Positions 1 to 7,382 of a stretch of DNA of 27,980 nt are shown here, piece after piece. The notes beneath the pieces were generated by a model, which saw only the letters and a program-made list of their open reading frames with translations, did not search any database and was not told where the DNA came from. A program made the position numbers and the translations under genes. The stretch's first letter is position 1, and every line of letters begins with the position of its first letter. Origin of the DNA: JBBDIM01 sp040880405 (lineage in GTDB: Bacteria > Planctomycetota > Planctomycetia > Pirellulales > Pirellulaceae); contig JBBDIM010000100.1 of assembly GCA_040880405.1 (NCBI GenBank), positions 1-27,980 on the forward strand, read 5' to 3'.

Positions 1-87
1 CGGGGAGACACCTTGTCCACGACATCTGAAGCGCGATCGATTCCCGACTTAGCCACGCATCGTGGACAGGGAGAGGGGATCAATACC

Positions 88-540
88 ATGCAACTGGTCA
101 GCTTTCGGCTGGCTCAGGAAGAATACGCGATCACCATCACCAAGGTCCAAGAGATCATCTTGATGGGCGAAATCACGCGAGTCCCGCAGACTCCCGTGTA
201 TATCAAAGGTCTGATCAACCTGCGAAATACGGTCATTCCCATTGTCGACCTTCGGCTTCGCTTTGGCCTGGAGGAACGCCCTGGCGATGACGAGACACGC
301 ATCATGGTGATGAATGTTTCCGGCAAAACCATCGGCATCATCGTCGACGCCGTCAATGAGGTGCTGCGAATCGCGCAGGAACAGATCTCCGCGCCGCCAC
401 CCACGGTCGCCGGCCTCGGCCGGGAATATCTCACGGGACTAGTCAAGCTCGACAAGCGGCTGCTGATCCTGTTGGATATCGACAAAATCCTCACCGTGGA
501 ACAGGAAGCGGCCCTGGAGCGACTCGCCCAACCAGAATAA
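88..540 (+). CDS. cheW: CheW chemotaxis coupling protein
   Basis: CheW-domain adaptor, 150 residues, the usual size of a stand-alone CheW. Proteins of this family link chemoreceptor tips to the CheA kinase in cytoplasmic or membrane-attached arrays. The single domain begins at MQLVSFRLAQEEYAI and contains the family hallmarks EIxxxGEITRVPQTPxYIKGLINLRNxVIP (about residues 25-55) and GKTIGIIVDAVNEVLRI (about 75-92). I chose the ATG at 88 because a purine-rich GGAGAGGGG lies 9 bases upstream. The frame stays open upstream to the window edge, with a TTG at 13 also behind a GGGGAG, so a 25-residue or longer N-terminal extension cannot be excluded. It is the first gene of a co-directional chemosensory cluster; 76 bases separate it from the receptor gene. 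Confidence 0.95.
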   Translation: MQLVSFRLAQEEYAITITKVQEIILMGEITRVPQTPVYIKGLINLRNTVIPIVDLRLRFGLEERPGDDETRIMVMNVSGKTIGIIVDAVNEVLRIAQEQISAPPPTVAGLGREYLTGLVKLDKRLLILLDIDKILTVEQEAALERLAQPE

Positions 541-616
541 TTTTCATTCCCCGGGGAAACGCCCCACGCGGTTTACGATCCCAACTCACCGACCAATTAT
601 TTCCGGAATCCAAGAT

Positions 617-2335
617 ATGACCACGACCAATCGATCCAAAGGCAATGCCCAGCAACTGCGTCAGGAACTGTCGATCGCCAAATCGATGAGCGACAACTCG
701 CCGATCAACATCCTGTTGGCCGATACCGACTTGAAGATTACGTATGCCAACCCCGCGAGCATTTCCACACTGGAGACGCTTCGCCAGCATCTGCCCATCG
801 CTCCGGAAGCGATTGTCGGGCAGAGCATCGATATCTTTCATAAGGATCCAGCCTATCAGCGCCGCATCCTGCGTAATGAGAAGAACCTGCCGCTAAGAAC
901 CACGATCCAAATCGGCGATCAGTACGCCGACCTGTTGGTTTCCGCCACGTACGACGAAAAGGGTACCTACCTGGGCCCCATGGTAACCTGGGAAGTGATT
1001 ACCGAGCGTCGCAAATTGGCCAAAGCGGCGGCAGAGAAGACTTCGATGATCGAGAACGCCCCGATCAACATCATGCTGGCCGATAAGGACCTGCGGATCG
1101 TCTATCTCAACCCGGCCAGCGTGCGGGTCCTGAAGACCATCGAAAAGCACCTGCCGGTCCGAGCCGACGCGATGGTGGGACAGAATATTGACGTGTTCCA
1201 CGCCAACCCGGCCCATCAGCGTCGACTACTGGCCGATCCTTCGAACCTGCCGTTCAGCACGGAATTTCAGATCGCCGAGGAATACCTGGCCCTCACCGCG
1301 AGTGCCATTTACGACGCCAATGGTGAATATTCTGGGCCGATGGTGGCCTGGGAATTAGTCACCGAGCGGCGGCTGGCCGAGAAGGCGGAGCGGGAACGCG
1401 TCGAAGCGGAACGTGAAGCCCAAGCGGAATTAAGCCGCAAGGTGGACGAACTGTTGGTGGTCGTGAACGCCGCCGCCAACGGCGACCTGACCAAGGAAGT
1501 CACCTTCGAAGGGGACGACGCAATCGGAGCTTTGGCCGCCGGGATGCGAAAGATGGTGGTCGATCTGCGTGATGTGATTCGTCAGGTGGTCGATAGCGGC
1601 TCGCAGTTCGCCGAAGGTGCCCAGGTGATCGCGGAGAATTCGCAGAACCTGGCCCAGGGGGCTCAGACCCAAAGTGCGTCGGTCGAAGAAATGAGTGCTT
1701 CGATTGAACAACTGACCCGCAGCATCGACGCGGTGAAGGACAACGCCGGGGAAGCGAACAAGGTCGCCTACGATACCAGCCAAATGGCCGAAGAAGGTGG
1801 CCAAGCGGTTCAGAAGTCGATCGAGGCGATGGAGTTGATCAAAAACTCCTCAGAGCAGATCAGCGAGATCATCCAGGTGATCTCCGAAATCGCCAGCCAA
1901 ACCAACCTGCTGGCCTTGAATGCTGCGATCGAAGCGGCGAGGGCGGGCGAGCATGGGTTGGGATTCGCCGTGGTGGCGGACGAGGTTCGCAAGCTGGCCG
2001 AGCGATCCAGCGAAGCCGCTAAAGAGATCTCGTCGCTGATCAAGGAATCGACCCAGCGGGTTCAGGACGGTTCGAAACTGAGCGAGCAGACCGGGGCCGC
2101 CTTAGAGAAGATCATCGCCGGAGTCGAGTCGACCGCCGGTAAGATCTCGGAGATCGCCACCGCCACGGTCGAACAGGCCCAGAACGCCAATGAAGTGGCC
2201 AACGCCATCCAGGCCGTTTCGCAAGTCACCGAGCAATCGGCGGCCGCCTCGGAGGAAATGGCCTCCAGCAGCGAAGAGTTGGGTGCCCAAGCCGTCACGC
2301 TGCGAGACCTGGTGGGTCGGTTCCGTCTGGAATAA
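617..2335 (+). CDS. Soluble methyl-accepting chemotaxis protein with two PAS domains
   Basis: A 572-residue chemoreceptor with no hydrophobic membrane segment, so probably cytoplasmic. Domains in order: PAS 1 (about 27-130), PAS 2 (about 146-250), a charged coiled-coil/HAMP-like segment (about 250-320, including AAANGDLTKEV), then the MCP signalling domain (about 330-572). The highly conserved hairpin tip that contacts CheA and CheW is at about 424-450, with SQTNLLALNAAIEAARAGE and FAVVADEVRKLAERS. The two PAS domains are about half identical to each other, for instance PINILLAD versus PINIMLAD and GPMVTWEVITER versus GPMVAWELVTER, so they come from an internal duplication. There is no C-terminal NWETF-type tether for CheR/CheB; the protein ends LVGRFRLE. 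It sits between cheW and cheR and is presumably the dedicated receptor of this cluster. The PAS ligand cannot be told from sequence. Confidence 0.93.
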   Translation: MTTTNRSKGNAQQLRQELSIAKSMSDNSPINILLADTDLKITYANPASISTLETLRQHLPIAPEAIVGQSIDIFHKDPAYQRRILRNEKNLPLRTTIQIGDQYADLLVSATYDEKGTYLGPMVTWEVITERRKLAKAAAEKTSMIENAPINIMLADKDLRIVYLNPASVRVLKTIEKHLPVRADAMVGQNIDVFHANPAHQRRLLADPSNLPFSTEFQIAEEYLALTASAIYDANGEYSGPMVAWELVTERRLAEKAERERVEAEREAQAELSRKVDELLVVVNAAANGDLTKEVTFEGDDAIGALAAGMRKMVVDLRDVIRQVVDSGSQFAEGAQVIAENSQNLAQGAQTQSASVEEMSASIEQLTRSIDAVKDNAGEANKVAYDTSQMAEEGGQAVQKSIEAMELIKNSSEQISEIIQVISEIASQTNLLALNAAIEAARAGEHGLGFAVVADEVRKLAERSSEAAKEISSLIKESTQRVQDGSKLSEQTGAALEKIIAGVESTAGKISEIATATVEQAQNANEVANAIQAVSQVTEQSAAASEEMASSSEELGAQAVTLRDLVGRFRLE

Positions 2336-2360
2336 ATCGTTCGATGAGGCATTCAAGGTG

Positions 2361-2397
2361 CTCCGCCCGAAAGGCTTTCTCGGGCGGAGTGTCTTTG
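2361..2397 (+). terminator. Hairpin after the chemoreceptor gene
   Basis: CTCCGCCCGA (2361-2370) pairs perfectly with TCGGGCGGAG (2380-2389), giving a 10-bp GC-rich stem with a 9-base loop, followed by TGTCTTT. It starts 25 bases after the receptor stop codon and 125 bases before cheR. It looks like an intrinsic terminator or attenuator that would lower cheR-cheA expression relative to the receptor. The T-rich tail is short, so termination may be partial. Confidence 0.6.
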
Positions 2398-2514
2398 ACT
2401 TGCCGTAAAGCGGTACGCTGCTCAACAACCTCTTGGTCGATCTCGTCAAGCTTGACGCATCGGCCCACCTTCCCGCCCTCACCTCCATTGCCGACTTTTA
2501 CCTAGGGCCCAGCC

Positions 2515-3357
2515 ATGGTGCAGACCATCCCCAGCGATCAGGTAACCGACGCGGAACTGCGCCGTTATGCCAAGTTGATCTACGACGTCGCGGGTATCGA
2601 AATCTCCGCCAGCAAGAAGCAATTGCTCTCGAATCGCCTCCGACGCAGGCTCAAGGAAACCAGGATCGAAACATTCGATGCCTATTACGAACATCTGCGA
2701 AAGCTACCCTCGTCACACGACGAGTGGGACTGCTTCTTGCAAGAGATCACGACACACGAAACGTACCTGTTTCGGGATGAATGCAATTGGAAGTGGATTC
2801 GCGAAACCTTTCTGCCGGAGCTCGTGCAAGAGGCTCGTATCGGGAAGCGTCCCCGCCGGATTCGCGTCTGGTCCGCGGCCTGTAGTACCGGTGACGAAGC
2901 CTATTCGGTGGCGACCTGCATCGCCGAAGCGATCAACGCCCCACTCGGCTGGGACATCAAGATCGTGGGAACCGATATTGGGATCGGCGCGGTGGCTCAG
3001 GCCCGAGAGGCTCAGTTCAACGCGCGGGCAGTGCGTCTGGTCCCTCCTGATTTGCTGTCTCGCTTCTTTCAGGGAGACGAACCGTCGCAAACTTGGCAGC
3101 CGGTCGACCGGCTGCGAAAAATGACCCAATTCAAGCAACACAATCTATTGAATCCATTGCCTGAGACACCGTTTGACTTGGTCCTGCTGAAGAACGTTTT
3201 GATCTACTTCAACCAGGAGTCGAAACGGCGCGTGATCGAGAACCTGCAACGGGTCGTATCGCCCGGCGCGATGGTGATCGGCGGCGCGGCCGAGGGGATT
3301 AGTGGGATGATGACCGGCTTTGAGCGGCTCAGTCCCTGGCTTTATCGGCGACAATAA
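2515..3357 (+). CDS. cheR: CheR chemoreceptor glutamate methyltransferase
   Basis: S-adenosylmethionine-dependent methyltransferase that methylates glutamates on chemoreceptors to set adaptation; 280 residues, the normal CheR length. The N-terminal helical CheR_N domain spans about 1-70 (AGIEISASKKQLLSNRLRRR). The catalytic Rossmann domain follows with TTHETYLFRD (about 78-87), the SAM-binding loop WSAACSTGDEAYS (about 121-133), VGTDIG (the acidic residue binding ribose) and FDLVLLKNVLIYF (about 220-232). In many CheR proteins this last motif reads RNVLIYF; here it has KNVLIYF. No TPR extension is present. It is followed 43 bases later by cheA. Its partner methylesterase CheB is not in the window. 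Confidence 0.95.
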   Translation: MVQTIPSDQVTDAELRRYAKLIYDVAGIEISASKKQLLSNRLRRRLKETRIETFDAYYEHLRKLPSSHDEWDCFLQEITTHETYLFRDECNWKWIRETFLPELVQEARIGKRPRRIRVWSAACSTGDEAYSVATCIAEAINAPLGWDIKIVGTDIGIGAVAQAREAQFNARAVRLVPPDLLSRFFQGDEPSQTWQPVDRLRKMTQFKQHNLLNPLPETPFDLVLLKNVLIYFNQESKRRVIENLQRVVSPGAMVIGGAAEGISGMMTGFERLSPWLYRRQ

Positions 3358-3400
3358 CTCAGTGTGGCCGAAGGCCTAAGAAACTCACCGGGGCAGAATC

Positions 3401-6400
3401 ATGAGTCAAACGATCGACCTCCAAGACGACTTTTTTCACAGCTTGCTGTCCGACTTTCTGGACGAGTCGTCACAATTGATGGACCGGCTGAACGAAAACC
3501 TCTTGCAGTTGGATGGCTGGGTCCGGGACCAGTCCGCTGAGGAAAAGGGGACGATCGACCATGACCTGCTCAATGAGATGTTCCGCTCGGCCCACAGCAT
3601 CAAAGGACTCTCCGCGATGCTGGGTCTGCCCAAAATCAACGGCCTGACCCACAACATCGAGAACGTCTTCGACGCCGCCCGGCGTGGCGATCTTGAAATC
3701 GACGATGGAGTGGTCGAGGTGATTTTCGGTTCGATCGATCGCCTAGGCGAACTGATCGAACACCTCCGGCATCACAGCAGCGACGATCTTGACTGCGATC
3801 CCCAAATCGATCGGATTCGGGGACTCCTGCAGACGATCGGCGCGGACAAGGCGCAAGGTGCCCAGAACGCGGTGGAGGACATGTTTCCCGTTCCCACCTC
3901 CGCAGTACCGCTTCCGCCAGAAACGGATGTCGATTTAGCGTCCTCTTCGTCGCCGAAGGAACTGACAGAGGACCAGCGGATTGCCATCCAGGAGCAATAC
4001 GACTCTGAGTTTCAATCGGCCATCGACGACGAAAACGTCCCTCTCAAATATTTGGCGATCTTCTTAGACGAAACCGAACTGACGGTCGACGAGATCATCG
4101 ACTTGCTGCTCGGGAGCGACACCTGCGATGATCCGGCGGTGACTAAGTCGCTGCTGATCACTTCGCATCGGATAAAGGGTTCCGCCGCTTCGGTCGGATT
4201 GAATCGACCCGCGCGGTTGGCTCATTTGATGGAGGATGTCCTTCAATCGCATCGAGATGACAACCGGGCCCTCTCCGGCGATCTGACCGAGGCCCTGCTT
4301 AGCTGTGCCGACGGACTGCGGACGTATCTGCAAGGCCTGAAGGCAAGCCAAGCGGAGTCGTCCGAGTTCCCTCGCCTAGCGGCCGATCTGATGATCGCAG
4401 AACAGGAGTGCCTCCTGAATCCAATCAGCATTTCCGAGAGCACCAACATCAAGCCGGAACCGGCCGAGATGCACCAAGTCTTGTCTCACGCGGAAGCGGA
4501 GGCTAAGGTTCGAGCGGCGGCCAACCTGCGAACATCGGCCGGAAATCCGGTCTACCTGATTCTGGTCGATCTCGATCCGAACGTCCCGCTGATCGGCCTG
4601 AAGGCCCAGCTTCTGTACGAAAAGCTGGGACGGTTGGGGGAAGTGTTTTTCTCCTATCCGACGGCCTCCGTGCCAGTCGAGGGACCGATCCGTCAGGTGG
4701 TCTTCGGAATCGAAACCGATCGTTCCATTTCCCAAATCGATACCTGTCTGCAAGTCGCCGGGGTGCTTGAGACGTTTATTCAGCCGCTGGCAGGGCTGGT
4801 GGACCATTGCGAAACGACGAAGGTTGAGTCCACGTCCAACCAGCCGGTTCTAACCGAGTCTGCCGCGACCACACCATCGGAACCAAAGTCGCTGTCCCCC
4901 GTTCCAGCGGACGTTCCGCCGGTAGCCCCTGCTGCAAAAAGTTCCGCCCCTCGAAGTCGTCCGGCCGAGGCAATAACCAAACCGGCCGAGACCTTGCGTG
5001 TCGATATCGAGCGGCTGGACCAGTTGATGAATTTGGCGGGGCAGCTCGTCATCAACAAGGCGCGGTTCGTCCAGTTGGGCGAAGGGCTGCGAGGTGCCCT
5101 GCCCCACAAGCAATGTGGCCATTGGCTGGCCACGACCGAGATGCAGTGCGCCAAACTGCTCGAAGCGGTCGAACCACAACGCAGCGTGGGTGGCCATCGC
5201 CGCGTAGCCACGCTCGCCAAGAGCGTGGGAGAAGTGCGTGTCGAACCAGAACGCAGCGTGGGTGGCCATTGCCGGCCCAGTGATCTGGAACAGGCGAAGT
5301 CGCTCACGCGGCAGATGCAAAACGGGCTCTCCGCCATCCGCCGCGAGTTCGCCCGATTGCAGGAGGTTCGCGCGAGTCTGAGTGACTTTTTCGAAGCGAT
5401 CCATCAACTGGATCGAGTCGCCGATGGCATCCAGAAATCGATCATGGATACCCGCATGGTTCCGATCGGCCCGCTTTTCGGACGATTCAAACGGGTCGTT
5501 CGGGATGTCTCCAAGACCGGCGACAAGCAGATTGAGCTGGAGATTATGGGTGAAAAGACCGAGCTCGATAAACGGATGATCGACGAACTGGGGGACCCTC
5601 TGATTCACATGGTTCGCAATTCGGCCGACCATGGGATCGAATCTCCCGCAGAGCGGAAGGCCAAAGGCAAACCGGAATTCGGCACCATCACGCTTAACGC
5701 GTTTCATCGAGGCAACAGCATCATCATTCAGGTGACCGATGATGGCCGGGGCCTGAATCGCGAGAAAATCCTGGCCAAGGCGATCGAGAAACGCGTGGTG
5801 CAGCCCGCGGAGGCGGACAAGCTGACCCCACAGCAGATCTTTCAGTTGATTTGGGAACCCGGTTTCAGCACCGCTGAGAAGGTTACGGAGATTTCCGGTC
5901 GCGGAATGGGGATGGATATCGTCCGTTCGAAGATCGAGGCAATCAATGGTGTGGTCGAGGTCGATAGCCAAGAGGGGCAAGGGTCCGTCTTCACGATTCG
6001 ACTGCCACTGACCATGGCAATCCTGCCGAGCTTGATGGCGCGGATCGATGGCGATTTGTTCTCGGTTCCGGTCGATTCGATTGTGGAAATCGTGAAAGTC
6101 CGCCGTGAGGATCTCCGCACCGTCCATAGCCAACCGACCGCCATGGTCCGCGGCCGAGTCGTCTCGGTCGTTCGCCTGGGAGATGCCTTCGGGTGGAATG
6201 GCCCTCAGCGAGACAGTCAAGAGCCCGCGGGCGATATTACGATTGTCATTCTGGGGCAGGATGGCCGCGAGGTCGGGCTGGTCGTCGATGGCCTCCTAGG
6301 TGAAGAGGATGTCGTGGTCAAGTCGCTCGCGGAAAACTATGTAAATGTCGAGGGAATCGCCGGGGCCTGCATTCTAGGGAATGGACGCGTCGCGTTGATC

Positions 6401-6481
6401 CTCGACCCGACGGCGGTGATCGAACTGGCGATGGTCGCCGGGGCGAAAGCGGCCAACAATGGTAGGGCCTTGGAACTTTAG
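3401..6481 (+). CDS. cheA: CheA-type histidine kinase with two HPt domains
   Basis: Chemotaxis histidine kinase, 1026 residues, longer than a typical CheA of about 650-750. Order: HPt 1 with phosphoacceptor H65 in AHSIKGLSAMLG; acidic linker; HPt 2 with H256 in SHRIKGSAASVG; a poorly conserved middle part (about 340-525) ending in an Ala/Pro/Ser-rich linker; helical dimerisation domain P3 (about 530-710); HATPase with N-box HMVRNSADHGIE (about 735-747), G1 VTDDGRGL and G2 GRGMGMD; C-terminal CheW-like P5 (about 880-1020). No receiver domain is fused. P3 contains an unusual insert at about residues 590-625 (bases 5169-5273), made of a duplicated 33-base segment around a REP-like hairpin, in frame and without stop codons. 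The insert sits in the loop between the two long P3 helices, where extra residues should be tolerated. The start ATG at 3401 follows CCGGGGCAG. It sits in the che cluster between cheR and the cheC-like gene. Confidence 0.94.
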   Translation: MSQTIDLQDDFFHSLLSDFLDESSQLMDRLNENLLQLDGWVRDQSAEEKGTIDHDLLNEMFRSAHSIKGLSAMLGLPKINGLTHNIENVFDAARRGDLEIDDGVVEVIFGSIDRLGELIEHLRHHSSDDLDCDPQIDRIRGLLQTIGADKAQGAQNAVEDMFPVPTSAVPLPPETDVDLASSSSPKELTEDQRIAIQEQYDSEFQSAIDDENVPLKYLAIFLDETELTVDEIIDLLLGSDTCDDPAVTKSLLITSHRIKGSAASVGLNRPARLAHLMEDVLQSHRDDNRALSGDLTEALLSCADGLRTYLQGLKASQAESSEFPRLAADLMIAEQECLLNPISISESTNIKPEPAEMHQVLSHAEAEAKVRAAANLRTSAGNPVYLILVDLDPNVPLIGLKAQLLYEKLGRLGEVFFSYPTASVPVEGPIRQVVFGIETDRSISQIDTCLQVAGVLETFIQPLAGLVDHCETTKVESTSNQPVLTESAATTPSEPKSLSPVPADVPPVAPAAKSSAPRSRPAEAITKPAETLRVDIERLDQLMNLAGQLVINKARFVQLGEGLRGALPHKQCGHWLATTEMQCAKLLEAVEPQRSVGGHRRVATLAKSVGEVRVEPERSVGGHCRPSDLEQAKSLTRQMQNGLSAIRREFARLQEVRASLSDFFEAIHQLDRVADGIQKSIMDTRMVPIGPLFGRFKRVVRDVSKTGDKQIELEIMGEKTELDKRMIDELGDPLIHMVRNSADHGIESPAERKAKGKPEFGTITLNAFHRGNSIIIQVTDDGRGLNREKILAKAIEKRVVQPAEADKLTPQQIFQLIWEPGFSTAEKVTEISGRGMGMDIVRSKIEAINGVVEVDSQEGQGSVFTIRLPLTMAILPSLMARIDGDLFSVPVDSIVEIVKVRREDLRTVHSQPTAMVRGRVVSVVRLGDAFGWNGPQRDSQEPAGDITIVILGQDGREVGLVVDGLLGEEDVVVKSLAENYVNVEGIAGACILGNGRVALILDPTAVIELAMVAGAKAANNGRALEL
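5169..5273 (+). repeat. In-frame 72-bp duplication with REP-like hairpin inside cheA
   Basis: A 33-base segment (5169-5201) recurs at 5241-5273 with two mismatches, offset by exactly 72 bases or 24 codons. Between the copies lies GTAG (5204-5207), then CCACGCTC (5208-5215), loop GCCAA and GAGCGTGG (5221-5228). This is a perfect 8-bp hairpin of the same design as the intergenic hairpins at 23708-23732 and 25735-25759, including the identical GCCAA loop of the 23708 copy. Translated, it gives RRVATLAKSVGE inside CheA. The reading frame remains open throughout, so this is an exonised mobile-type repeat rather than a disruption. Confidence 0.85.
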
Positions 6482-6574
6482 GGCCACCAGAGAACCTTGA
6501 GTTATACCTTTCGAACGAGCGGGAAACTGCCTCAGCAAGGGGCAGTCCCCAGTTTTTCACAGGGAAAGAAAACC

Positions 6575-7180
6575 ATGTCGGAAACATCCGTTGCCACTGA
6601 TCGTCGCTTGGTGTTGTTGCAACAGGTTTTCGGCGCGGCCACCAGCGAGGCCTCCGCCGCGATGCGGCGCTGGTCCCGCGGCGAAATCACCCTCTCCCTC
6701 GATCAACTCCGAGAGATGCCGCTGGAGCAGGTTAGCCGAGATTTTGAGCTCGGGACCGACCTGACGACGATGGTCGTCCTGACGCTCCAAGGTGAGGCGG
6801 GCGGTACGATGATTCTGACGTTCGACGAAGAGAATGGGGCTCGGCTTGTCGAGTCGTTGACCGGTCAGCCTTGCCAGACGACCGAGGGCTGGTCGGAACT
6901 CGCCGAGTCCGCCCTCTGTGAAACCGGCAACATCCTGGGGTGCGCTTATTTGAACGCAATCACCCGTTTGGTGGGAGTCGATCTGATCCCCTCACCCCCG
7001 ATCTTCCTGCAAGACTTTGGGGCCTGCGTCCTGGAACAGGCGCTCACGCAGCAGGTCGATGTCGTTCGCGACGTGATGATCTGCGAGACCCGCTTTTCGC
7101 GGGACGGACAAGACCTCAACTGGAGCGTGCTGTTTATCCCGAACCGACAACTGTGTGATCGTCTGGACGCGAACCAGTAA
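6575..7180 (+). CDS. CheC/CheX-family chemotaxis phosphatase
   Basis: A 201-residue protein of the CheC/CheX/FliY phosphatase family, whose members dephosphorylate CheY-P. The family active-site signature [DS]xxxExxN is visible as SALCETGN with S112, E116 and N119, followed by ILGCAYLNAITRLVGVDLIPSPP, the typical helix and proline. CheC usually carries two such motifs; the equivalent N-terminal helix here (about 21-34, AATSEASAAMRRWS) lacks the Glu/Asn pair, so only one site seems active. The ATG at 6575 has AGGGAAAG upstream at suitable spacing. A longer frame from 6497 exists, but its 26 extra residues look non-coding. It is the last gene of the che cluster, 93 bases after cheA. A CheX assignment is nearly as good as CheC. 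Confidence 0.82.
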   Translation: MSETSVATDRRLVLLQQVFGAATSEASAAMRRWSRGEITLSLDQLREMPLEQVSRDFELGTDLTTMVVLTLQGEAGGTMILTFDEENGARLVESLTGQPCQTTEGWSELAESALCETGNILGCAYLNAITRLVGVDLIPSPPIFLQDFGACVLEQALTQQVDVVRDVMICETRFSRDGQDLNWSVLFIPNRQLCDRLDANQ

Positions 7181-7205
7181 TGTCCCGTCCAGCTAGAGTA
7201 TACGC

Positions 7206-7239
7206 GTGGCACCCGATGAACTATCGGGTGAGCGCCACC
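7206..7239. repeat. Hairpin downstream of the cheC-like gene
   Basis: CACCCGAT (7210-7217) and ATCGGGTG (7223-7230) form a perfect 8-bp stem with a 5-base loop. Outside it, GTGGC (7206-7210) can also pair with GCCAC (7234-7238) across a small bulge. There is no clear T-run, so it may be a repeat or an mRNA 3'-end stabiliser rather than a classical terminator. The rest of the 202-base gap to the next gene shows nothing I can name. Confidence 0.5.
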
Positions 7240-7382
7240 CGCCAGATGTGATCTGCGGAATCTCCGCTGCATTCCGCATAACCGGCCAACTTTCACTAGT
7301 CGTTCAGGCCGCCAGGCGAATTGGCCGATATCTAGAGGTAGAGCGCTGACACTCCCTCCAAAATCCTCCCCCGGATCACTCT

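Noticed and set aside
5169..5273. Possibility that the repeat disrupts cheA as a pseudogene
   Set aside because: The 72-base period preserves the frame and all catalytic motifs downstream are intact, so cheA looks functional.
4850..6220. Long open frame antisense to cheA (456 codons)
   Set aside because: It lies opposite a gene with clear kinase motifs and has no recognisable domain; the open frame is a by-product of GC-rich codon use.
6497..6574. Upstream start for the CheC-like protein
   Set aside because: The 26 extra residues are unrelated to the family, and AGGGAAAG sits properly before the ATG at 6575.
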